A stretch of DNA of 5,778 bases, taken from contig JAKAGJ010000177.1 in NCBI GenBank assembly GCA_021815655.1, forward strand, positions 1 to 5,778. The letters run 5' to 3'. Under the pieces are notes generated by a model. That model saw only the letters and a list, made by a program, of their open reading frames with translations, searched no databases and was not told the origin of the DNA. The position numbers and the translations under genes are program-made. Origin of the DNA: Deltaproteobacteria bacterium (GTDB lineage: Bacteria; Desulfobacterota; Desulfarculia; Desulfarculales; Desulfarculaceae). Positions 1 through 5,370 of this stretch are shown here, one piece after another; the stretch's first letter is position 1, and each line of letters starts with the position of its first letter.

Positions 1-362
1 CCCTCTTGAGCGAAAACTCGCGCATTCCCGTGGACGATCCCACCACCCACCTGGAACTGACCATGATCCACGAGGTCATGGTGCTGGATCACGGCGGCCC
101 CGACCTGGGGATGATCCTCTACGGGGCCTCCATAAAACTCTGGATCATGTGCGCCCTGCTGGCGGGAATACTGGTGCCGGTGCGCACCGGCAACCCCTGG
201 CTGGACGCGGGGGCCGTCATCGGCGGAATTTTCCTGCTGGCGGTGGCCATCGGAGTGATCGAGTCCTCCCTGGCCCGGCTGCGGCTCCTGCGGGTTTCGC
301 AATTCTTGACCGGCGCCGGGGTCTTGGTCGTCGTGGCCCTCCTGCTGGATTTTTGGGTGTGA
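1..362 (+). CDS. HyfC/HycD/NuoH-like membrane subunit, C-terminal part (5' end outside window)
   Basis: This is the C-terminal ~119 residues of a membrane subunit of the NuoH/HycD/HyfC family, which anchors the hydrophilic arm of complex I and group 4 hydrogenases and couples electron transfer to ion pumping. The frame is open to the left edge, so the TTG at position 6 is not the true start. It opens with the family's conserved cytoplasmic loop, ENSRIPVDDPTTHLELTMIH, which in this family faces the electron-transfer arm. About three hydrophobic segments follow. A conserved acidic/basic stretch, VIESSLARLRLLRVSQF, precedes the last helix. The stop (360-362) lies one base before the next ATG, so translation is probably coupled. 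The loop is much closer to HycD/HyfC than to NuoH of NADH dehydrogenase. I am confident of the family; the exact subtype rests on the neighbours. Confidence 0.93.
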   Translation, partial: LLSENSRIPVDDPTTHLELTMIHEVMVLDHGGPDLGMILYGASIKLWIMCALLAGILVPVRTGNPWLDAGAVIGGIFLLAVAIGVIESSLARLRLLRVSQFLTGAGVLVVVALLLDFWV

Positions 363-363
363 C

Positions 364-1008
364 ATGAAACTCTGGCTAGACACGCTGTTGGTGCTGCTCA
401 TCCTCACCAACTTAAAGCTTATCAGTTCCAGCCGCCTGAGCGCCTGCATCCGGGTGGTGGCCATGCAGGGCATCCTGCTGAGCCTGGTGCCCCTCTTGGT
501 GGGCGCGGGGCACTTGAGCCTGCGCATGGTCCTGCTTTCGGCCTTGACCATGACCGTCAAGGGCATGGTGTTTCCATGGCTGTTGCTGAAGGTGCTGCGC
601 ACGGCCAGCGGCAGCCGCGAGATCGAGCCCTTCGTGGGCTTCACGACCTCTCTGCTGGTGGGCGTGGGCTTGCTGACCGCCTCCTTCTGGATGGGCAGGC
701 AGTTGCCCCTGCCGGTGCCCTCGCAGTCGTCGCTGGTGGTGCCCCTGGCGCTGTTCAACACCATGATGGGCCTGTTCGCCATCATCAGCCGGCGCAAGGC
801 GCTGTCCCAGGTGCTGGGGTACCTGGTCATGGAGAATGGCATCTACGCCTTCGGCCTGGCCTTTGCCCTGGAGGAGCCCCTGCTGGTGGAGCTGGGGACG
901 CTGCTGGACGTCTTCGTGGCGGTTTTCATCATGGGCATCATGGTGTTCCACATAAACCGCGAACTGGATCACACCGACACCGACCGGCTAAGCATTTTGA
1001 AGGATTGA
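364..1008 (+). CDS. hyfE: HyfE-like hydrogenase-4 membrane subunit
   Basis: A 214-residue, very hydrophobic protein matching hydrogenase-4 component E in length (about 216 residues in E. coli) and layout. It has roughly seven membrane helices. The C-terminal half resembles NuoK/MrpC, with the motif LGYLVMENGIYAFGL (about 151-165) carrying a membrane-embedded Glu157. A second acidic pair, E176 and D182, lies in the helix LVELGTLLDVFVAVFIMGIM. In NuoK-type proteins such buried glutamates take part in the proton path; a similar role here is inferred. The ATG is one base after the preceding stop. No strong Shine-Dalgarno is visible, which suggests coupling to the upstream gene. It sits between the NuoH-like and antiporter-like subunits, as expected for a Hyf/Ehr membrane arm. 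The symbol denotes the homologous subunit and does not imply that the complex is a functional hydrogenase. Confidence 0.88.
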   Translation: MKLWLDTLLVLLILTNLKLISSSRLSACIRVVAMQGILLSLVPLLVGAGHLSLRMVLLSALTMTVKGMVFPWLLLKVLRTASGSREIEPFVGFTTSLLVGVGLLTASFWMGRQLPLPVPSQSSLVVPLALFNTMMGLFAIISRRKALSQVLGYLVMENGIYAFGLAFALEEPLLVELGTLLDVFVAVFIMGIMVFHINRELDHTDTDRLSILKD

Positions 1009-1013
1009 GCCAC

Positions 1014-2534
1014 ATGATCTTAACCCTGGTCCTTCTGCCGGTCTTGGCGGGGCTGGTCGCCTTTTTCCTGCGCCATGCCCCCACGCGGCGCCTCCTCCTG
1101 GTGCTCACGGCCTTGGGCCATTTTGGCCTGACCGCCCTGGCCTGGGTGCGCCGGCCCGCGCCGGCCCTGGATGACTGGCTGCTCATGGACGCCCCCGGGC
1201 TATTGTTCCTGAGCATTGCCAGCCTGCTGTTTCTGGTCATTTCCATCTACACCCTGGGCTATTTGCAGCGGGAGGATTGGGGAAGGCGCCAGGATTTCGC
1301 CGAGGCGTTTTTGTTCAGCAACGCCAGGGAGCCCTCCTTCACCGTTTGCCTGCTTATTTTCCTGGGCATGATGACCCTGGTCACCGTCAGCCAGCACTTT
1401 GGCCTGCTGTGGGTGGCCGTGGAGGCCACCACCCTGGCCAGCGCCCCGCTGATCTACTTCCACCGCCACAGCCGCTCCCTGGAGGCCACCTGGAAGTACA
1501 TCATGATCTGCTCGGTGGGCATCGCCCTGGCCCTCTTGGGCAACTTCTTCCTGGCCGTGGCCGCCACCCTGGGCGAGCATGAGTATGTGCCCCTGCTGTT
1601 GACCAGTCTTATCGAGCGGGCCGCCAGCCTGCACATGCCCTGGTTCAAGGGGGCCTTTTTGTTTCTGCTGGTGGGCTATGGCACCAAGATGGGCCTGGCC
1701 CCCATGCATACCTGGCTGCCCGACGCGCACAGCGAGTCCCCTTCCCTGGTTTCGGCCCTGCTGTCGGGGGCCTTGCTCAACTGCGCCTTTTTGGCCATTT
1801 TCAGGGTCCAGCAGGTGGCGGTGGCCGCGGGGCAGGGTCCCTATGGCCGCCACCTGCTCCTGGGTTTCGGGCTGCTCTCCATGGCCGTGGCGGCGGCCTT
1901 CATCGTCAGGCAGGCCGATTTCAAACGCCTGCTGGCCTATTCCAGCGTCGAGCACATGGGCATCCTGGCCCTGGCCGTGGGGCTGGGCGGCAAGGCCGGC
2001 TTCGGCGCCATGCTCCACGCGGTCAACCATTCAGTGACCAAGGGCATGCTTTTCCTGGTGGCCGGCAACATCCTGGCCCTGTATCGCAGCAAGTCCACCG
2101 CCGACATCCGGGGCGTGTCCCGCAAGCTGCCGATCTCGGGGGCGCTGTGGGTGGTGGGCTTTCTGGCCATAACCGGCTCGCCGCCCTTCGGCACCTTTCT
2201 CAGCGAACTGGTCATCCTCAAATCCGCCCTGGATCAGGGGCGGACGGCGGTGGCCGTGGCCTATCTGGCCCTGCTCAGCATCGTCTTCGTGGGCATGGGC
2301 TCCTTGATGTTGCGCATGACCCAGGGCCAGCCGGCGGGGTTGCCGGTTGAGCAATCCGAGGCCGGCCCCGGCCAGGCCGTGGCCGCCCCGGCCCGCCTGA
2401 GCGTCCGGGAATCCTGGCTGTCGGTCCTGCCGCCCATCATGTTGGGATCAGTGGCCTTGTTATTGGGAATCTACGTACCTCCCGCCCTGCGGCAGCTCCT
2501 GGAACAGGCGGCCAAGGCCGTCGGGGCCCAATAG
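1014..2534 (+). CDS. hyfF: HyfF-like proton-antiporter-type subunit (NuoL/M/N, MrpA/D family)
   Basis: A 506-residue polytopic membrane protein of the NuoL/NuoM/MrpD superfamily, closest in pattern to hydrogenase-4 component F (526 residues in E. coli). Residues tied to ion translocation in this family are present: Glu137 in WVAVEATTLAS, Lys225 in GYGTKMGLAPMHTWLPDAHS, Lys304 and His314 in the ADFKRLLAYSSVEHMG region, Lys343 in VNHSVTKGMLF, and Glu399 in PPFGTFLSELVIL, the position of the NuoM TM12 glutamate. A hydrophilic linker (about 434-468) precedes a last C-terminal helix. I chose the ATG at 1014 over a much longer open frame starting at 576. It has GAAGGA at 999-1004 with 9-nt spacing, starts directly with a membrane segment, and lies 5 nt after the HyfE stop; the longer version would run through HyfE in another frame. 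It looks intact and competent as an ion channel. Confidence 0.93.
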   Translation: MILTLVLLPVLAGLVAFFLRHAPTRRLLLVLTALGHFGLTALAWVRRPAPALDDWLLMDAPGLLFLSIASLLFLVISIYTLGYLQREDWGRRQDFAEAFLFSNAREPSFTVCLLIFLGMMTLVTVSQHFGLLWVAVEATTLASAPLIYFHRHSRSLEATWKYIMICSVGIALALLGNFFLAVAATLGEHEYVPLLLTSLIERAASLHMPWFKGAFLFLLVGYGTKMGLAPMHTWLPDAHSESPSLVSALLSGALLNCAFLAIFRVQQVAVAAGQGPYGRHLLLGFGLLSMAVAAAFIVRQADFKRLLAYSSVEHMGILALAVGLGGKAGFGAMLHAVNHSVTKGMLFLVAGNILALYRSKSTADIRGVSRKLPISGALWVVGFLAITGSPPFGTFLSELVILKSALDQGRTAVAVAYLALLSIVFVGMGSLMLRMTQGQPAGLPVEQSEAGPGQAVAAPARLSVRESWLSVLPPIMLGSVALLLGIYVPPALRQLLEQAAKAVGAQ

Positions 2535-2587
2535 GGGTCCGGGAAACCGTTAGCGCGAGACCATCAACGAGCAAGGAAACGACCTTC

Positions 2588-4114
2588 ATGGCCACGCCAG
2601 CTTCCAGACATCCTGGCCTTTCCAACGGCCAGGCCGTGGATATCCAAAGCCTGCCGATCATGGCCACGGCCGGTTTTCTCGAGAGCGTGGCCCAGGCCGT
2701 GGCCCAGGGCATGCGGGTTTCGGCCTTCTTCGCCCAGCCCCTGGACCAGGGTCGCCTGCGCCTGTGGGCCATACTGGCCCAGGACAGCCAGTCCCTCCTG
2801 TTCCCTTATTGCACCGACCTGGAGGATGCGCACTACCCGGCCTTGACGCCCCGCTGCCCGCAAATGCATTTGTTCGAAAGAGAGGTCTGCGAACAATGGG
2901 GCGTCGAGCCGCGGGGGCACCCCTGGCTCAAACCGGTTCGCTTTCACGCCCCCTATCGCCAGGGCCAGGCCAACGCCGGGTCAGGTAGCGGCAACCAGGT
3001 GGGGGTGACGGACTACTTTAGGGTCGAAGGCGAGGAAGTCCACGAGGTGGCGGTGGGGCCGGTGCACGCCGGCATTATCGAGCCGGGGCACTTCCGGTTT
3101 CAGTGCCATGGGGAGGAGGTGCTGCACCTGGAGATTTCGCTGGGGTACCAGCATCGCGGCGTGGAGCGCCACCTGGCCGCGGGGCCGGATAGGCGCTCCC
3201 TGCACCTGGCGGAAACCCTGTGCGGCGACACCAGCATCGGTCATGCCACGGCCTACTGCCAGGCCCTGGAAGCGCTGGCCGGCGATCAGGCGTCAGCCCG
3301 CGCCCAGATGCTGCGGGGGGTGGCCCTGGAGCTGGAGCGCATAGCCAACCATGTCGGCGACCTGGGCGCCCTGGCCGGCGACGTGGGGTTTCTGCCCGTG
3401 CTCTCCTTTTGCGGCCGCATCCGGGGTGATGTCCTTAACATGACCGGCCTGCTCTGCGGCAACCGGTTCGGCCGCCGCATGGTCCGTCCCGGTGGCGTGG
3501 GCTACGACCTCGATTCGGCCGTGGCCGCTGAGTTGCAGAAGCGCCTGGATATCCTGGAAAAGGACTTGACCGTCGCCCTGGACCTCCTATGGGGCACTTC
3601 CTCGGTGATGGCGCGTTTCGAGGGGACCGGCGCCATCAGCGGGCAGACCTGCAAGGCCCTGGGGCTGGTGGGGCCGGCGGCGCGGGCCTGCGGGGTCGAG
3701 AGGGACATCCGTTGGGACATGCCCGCCGGCATTTTCCAATTCGCGCAAATCCCGGTTTCCACCTGGGGCTCGGGTGATGTCCATGCCAGGGCTCGGGTGC
3801 GCTGGCTGGAGACCTTCAGGTCCATTGCCTTTCTCAGGGAGCAGTTGGCCAACCTGCCAGCCGGCGAGATAAGAACGCCCCTGGGTCCGCTGGCCCCCAA
3901 CCACCTGGCGGTGGCCTTGGTGGAAGGTTGGCGGGGGGAGATTTGCCACGTGGTCACCACCGACGCCAAGGGCAATTTCTCCAGCTACAAGGTGGTGGAC
4001 CCCTCCTTCCACAACTGGTTTGGGCTGGCCCAGGCCCTGCGGAACCAGCAGATATCCGATTTCCCGCTGTGCAACAAGAGCTTCAACCTGTCTTACTGCG
4101 GCCACGATCTGTGA
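2588..4114 (+). CDS. Ehr-type large subunit: NuoC-NuoD-like fusion related to HycE/HyfG, lacking most Ni-Fe ligands
   Basis: A 508-residue soluble subunit with two domains. Residues ~1-125 are NuoC-like, with the family signature around 85-120 (ALTPRCPQ, FEREVCEQWGVEPRGHP). Residues ~140-508 are the NuoD/hydrogenase large-subunit fold, with HAGIIEPGHFRF (160-171), LGYQHRGVE (185-193), ELERIANHVGDLG (248-260) and GNRFGRRMVRPGGV (291-304). In active enzymes L1 is CGxC and the C-terminal motif is DPCxxC. Here L1 reads LCGDTSIGHA, with C212 kept and the second Cys replaced by T215. The C-terminus reads SFNLSYCGHDL, with S502 and G505 at the two Cys positions. The protein then ends, without a cleavable tail. 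Ni-Fe binding is therefore unlikely, which matches the energy-converting hydrogenase-related (Ehr) group. E. coli HycE is longer (569 residues). The start has AAGGAAA at 2573-2579, 8 nt before the ATG. The catalytic role is unknown. Confidence 0.93.
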   Translation: MATPASRHPGLSNGQAVDIQSLPIMATAGFLESVAQAVAQGMRVSAFFAQPLDQGRLRLWAILAQDSQSLLFPYCTDLEDAHYPALTPRCPQMHLFEREVCEQWGVEPRGHPWLKPVRFHAPYRQGQANAGSGSGNQVGVTDYFRVEGEEVHEVAVGPVHAGIIEPGHFRFQCHGEEVLHLEISLGYQHRGVERHLAAGPDRRSLHLAETLCGDTSIGHATAYCQALEALAGDQASARAQMLRGVALELERIANHVGDLGALAGDVGFLPVLSFCGRIRGDVLNMTGLLCGNRFGRRMVRPGGVGYDLDSAVAAELQKRLDILEKDLTVALDLLWGTSSVMARFEGTGAISGQTCKALGLVGPAARACGVERDIRWDMPAGIFQFAQIPVSTWGSGDVHARARVRWLETFRSIAFLREQLANLPAGEIRTPLGPLAPNHLAVALVEGWRGEICHVVTTDAKGNFSSYKVVDPSFHNWFGLAQALRNQQISDFPLCNKSFNLSYCGHDL

Positions 4115-4183
4115 GCGGGCCGGCGGGGGCGACCAATAATATCGTGAGACAGTTCTCGACCGCCCTGGGAAGGTGTTAGGCCG

Positions 4184-4957
4184 ATGCTAGATATCATCCT
4201 GGCCAGAATGCAGCAGAAGCACCGCACCATGAAGTTCCCCTATGGCCCCGCGCCCCAGATGCCACCGCGCTATCTGGGCCGACCGGCGGTCATGCCGGGC
4301 GACTGCCCCTCCGGATGCAATATTTGCAGGGAGGTCTGCCCCACCGGGGCGCTGGGACGCCAAGGCCGTCTTGGCCTGGACATGGGACGGTGCATATTTT
4401 GCGGGGAATGCGCGCCGGTTTGCCCGGCGCAACGCCTGCGCTTCACCCAGGACCACCGGCTGGCCACGGGCAGCCGGGCCGACCTGTTGGTGGATTCCGA
4501 GGTCATCCGGCCGGCCTCGCCCCTTGACGCCCAGCGCAAGCGTCTTTTCGGGCGCTCGCTCAACCTGCGCCAGGTGAGCGCCGGCGGCTGCAACGCCTGC
4601 GAGGCCGACACCAACGTCCTGGGCACCATTGGCTGGGACCTGGGCCGGTTCGGCATACATTTCGCGGCCTCCCCCCGCCACGCCGACGGCCTCTTGGTGA
4701 CCGGACCGGTGCCGGCAAACATGCGCCTGGGATTACTGAAGACCTATGAGGCCTTGCCCACGCCCAAGCTGGTCATTGTGGTGGGCGCGTGCGCCATTTC
4801 AGGAGGACCTTTTGCCGGGCACGAGGAAGTGGCCGACGGGGCCGGCGACCTGTTGCCGGTGGACCTTTACGTCCCAGGGTGCCCGCCCCATCCCTTGACC
4901 ATACTGGATGGCCTGTTGCGGCTCTTGGGCAGATTGCCCGAGCCCGGCAAGGATTAA
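4184..4957 (+). CDS. Fused 2[4Fe-4S] ferredoxin (HyfH/NuoI-like) and small subunit (HyfI/NuoB-like)
   Basis: A 257-residue protein joining two electron-transfer subunits that are separate genes (hyfH, hyfI) in E. coli. Residues ~1-95 form a two-cluster ferredoxin. Cysteines 41, 45, 48 and 52 are in DCPSGCNICREVCP, with an unusual CxxxC first spacing; cysteines 70, 73, 76 and 80 are in CIFCGECAPVCP. Residues ~120-257 are the NuoB/small-subunit domain. Its proximal-cluster ligands are C136 and C139 (GGCNACEAD), C203 (VGACAISGG) and C233 (VPGCPPHPLT). The spaced CxxC is hydrogenase-type, unlike the tandem Cys-Cys of NuoB in complex I. All twelve expected ligands are present, so an intact electron wire toward the large subunit is likely. 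GGGAAGG at 4167-4173 lies 10 nt before the ATG. It is the last gene of the operon; a 69-nt spacer separates it from the large subunit. Confidence 0.93.
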   Translation: MLDIILARMQQKHRTMKFPYGPAPQMPPRYLGRPAVMPGDCPSGCNICREVCPTGALGRQGRLGLDMGRCIFCGECAPVCPAQRLRFTQDHRLATGSRADLLVDSEVIRPASPLDAQRKRLFGRSLNLRQVSAGGCNACEADTNVLGTIGWDLGRFGIHFAASPRHADGLLVTGPVPANMRLGLLKTYEALPTPKLVIVVGACAISGGPFAGHEEVADGAGDLLPVDLYVPGCPPHPLTILDGLLRLLGRLPEPGKD

Positions 4958-4967
4958 TTCCCACCAA

Positions 4968-5009
4968 GAGGGTGCCGACCGTGACGGGGATGCCTCGGGC
5001 GGCACTCTC
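4968..5009 (+). terminator. Hairpin downstream of the Ehr operon, possible terminator without U-tract
   Basis: GAGGGTGCCG (4968-4977) pairs with CGGCACTCTC (5000-5009) over 10 bp with one G-U wobble. The 22-nt loop contains a small CCG/CGG stem. It begins 11 nt after the stop of the last operon gene. No T-run follows (the next bases are AAGTTGTTCC), so it may be a weak or Rho-assisted terminator, or a 3'-end stabilising structure. Confidence 0.4.
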
Positions 5010-5012
5010 AAG

Positions 5013-5043
5013 TTGTTCCGCGCCCGCCCATCTGTGCTATCAT
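5013..5043 (+). promoter_or_regulatory. Candidate sigma70 promoter with extended -10
   Basis: TTGTTC (5013-5018) resembles a -35 box. TGCTATCAT (5035-5043) matches an extended -10 (TGn followed by TATCAT). The spacer is 19 nt, longer than the optimal 17, but extended -10 promoters tolerate a poor -35. Transcription would start near 5050 and could serve the response regulator through a leader of about 320 nt, or a short RNA. The prediction comes from sequence alone. Confidence 0.33.
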
Positions 5044-5056
5044 CCTTATCATCCTT
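5039..5056 (+). repeat. 9-bp tandem repeat (ATCATCCTT x2)
   Basis: Two perfect adjacent copies of ATCATCCTT lie at 5039-5047 and 5048-5056. A partial echo, CATCCTCAA, lies near 5071. The first copy overlaps the proposed -10 box, so copy number could affect the start region. No function is known. Confidence 0.6.
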
Positions 5057-5186
5057 GCCCCTGAACCTGCCATCCTCAATACTGGACTTTCGCCGCGGCC
5101 GGCTACGCCCATGGGAGGACGGCCCTACCGGTGCGCCACGATTTATTTGGTCTTGTGCCAAGTTGCGATCAAACAACCAGCGGGGT

Positions 5187-5199
5187 GTTGAAAAAGTCC
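5187..5199. repeat. GTTGAAAAAGTCC stretch, possible relic of a mobile-element end
   Basis: From memory, TGTTGAAAAAGTC-type sequences recur next to insertion-sequence ends in many Proteobacteria and Desulfobacterota genomes. A second, similar stretch (GTTGAAGAACAGCCCG) begins at 5224. No transposase fragment or clear matching inverted end is visible in the window, so this is only a suggestion. Confidence 0.2.
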
Positions 5200-5231
5200 G
5201 TCCGTGGCCAGCCTTGGCAGGCGGTTGAAGA

Positions 5232-5251
5232 ACAGCCCGCTACTGGGCTGT
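5232..5251. other. GC-rich 7-bp hairpin
   Basis: ACAGCCC (5232-5238) and GGGCTGT (5245-5251) form a perfect 7-bp stem with a 6-nt loop. CCCCG follows on the + strand and no T-run is present on either side, so it is not a standard intrinsic terminator. It could be part of a mobile-element end or a 5' leader structure. Confidence 0.4.
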
Positions 5252-5280
5252 CCCCCGTAATTTCCGTGAATATGACGTAA

Positions 5281-5361
5281 CTGGGCAGGCTGGTGAGCAA
5301 ATACGAATTCATGGGCGCCCTGACCGAGGTAAAGGATATCCACGCCAAACAGGAAGGATGA
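5281..5361 (+). pseudogene. Possible 3' remnant of a truncated gene upstream of the response regulator
   Basis: After an in-frame TAA at 5278-5280, this frame stays open for 26 codons to a TGA at 5359-5361. It reads LGRLVSKYEFMGALTEVK and then DIHAKQEG. The acidic, amphipathic composition looks like a real protein C-terminus. The stop lies 9 nt before the response-regulator ATG, the usual spacing of co-transcribed genes. The motif vaguely resembles the last helix of an HPt phosphotransfer domain (hydrophobic-F-x-x-A-L pattern), which would suit a signalling operon. That assignment is speculative. No start with a good ribosome site precedes it, and the sequence upstream does not continue a protein in any frame. 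It could also be a chance open frame. Confidence 0.3.
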
Positions 5362-5370
5362 GCGAGGACC

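Larger units (their letters stand above)
4958..5370. other. Intergenic region between the Ehr operon and the response regulator
   Basis: This 413-nt stretch has no ORF with convincing protein character on either strand; the open frames crossing it are short or low-complexity shadows. It holds, in order, a hairpin after the operon (4968-5009), a candidate promoter (5013-5043) overlapping a 9-bp tandem repeat, a GTTGAAAAAGTCC stretch (5187-5199), a 7-bp GC-rich hairpin (5232-5251), and a short coding-like tail (5281-5361). Base composition is less GC-rich than the flanking genes around 5030-5090 and 5130-5200. I recognise no known riboswitch, tRNA or rRNA here. Confidence 0.7.

Noticed and set aside
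412..972. 186-residue open frame on the - strand
   Set aside because: It lies wholly opposite the HyfE-like gene and is rich in His, Gln and Gly with no family resemblance. This is typical of an antisense shadow in GC-rich coding DNA.
576..1013. N-terminal extension of the HyfF-like frame back to 576
   Set aside because: It would overlap HyfE in another frame and adds a hydrophilic Gly/Ala/His-rich stretch. The ATG at 1014 has a good ribosome site and starts with a membrane helix.
1200..2030. 276-residue open frame on the - strand
   Set aside because: It is antisense to the HyfF-like gene with low-complexity Gly/Gln/His composition; the + strand protein is clearly the real one.
3587..4105. 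172-residue open frame on the - strand opposite the large subunit
   Set aside because: Composition is shadow-like, with no start context or recognisable domain.
4187..4722. Two long - strand open frames opposite the ferredoxin/small-subunit gene
   Set aside because: Both are antisense shadows; the + strand frame has twelve correctly spaced cluster cysteines.
2588..4957. Annotation as an active [NiFe] hydrogenase or formate hydrogenlyase catalytic module
   Set aside because: Three of four Ni-Fe ligand positions are not cysteine and there is no C-terminal processing peptide.
5140..5172. Possible sigma54 promoter (TGGCAC on the - strand)
   Set aside because: The TGGCAC half is present but no TTGC/GC element lies at the required spacing.
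5111..5191. 26-codon ORF starting at the ATG in CCCATGGG
   Set aside because: No ribosome site in place, no recognisable protein character, and it ends inside the GTTGAAAAAGTCC stretch.
5050..5280. Riboswitch or structured ncRNA in the gap
   Set aside because: Only short separate stems can be drawn and no known riboswitch core is recognisable.
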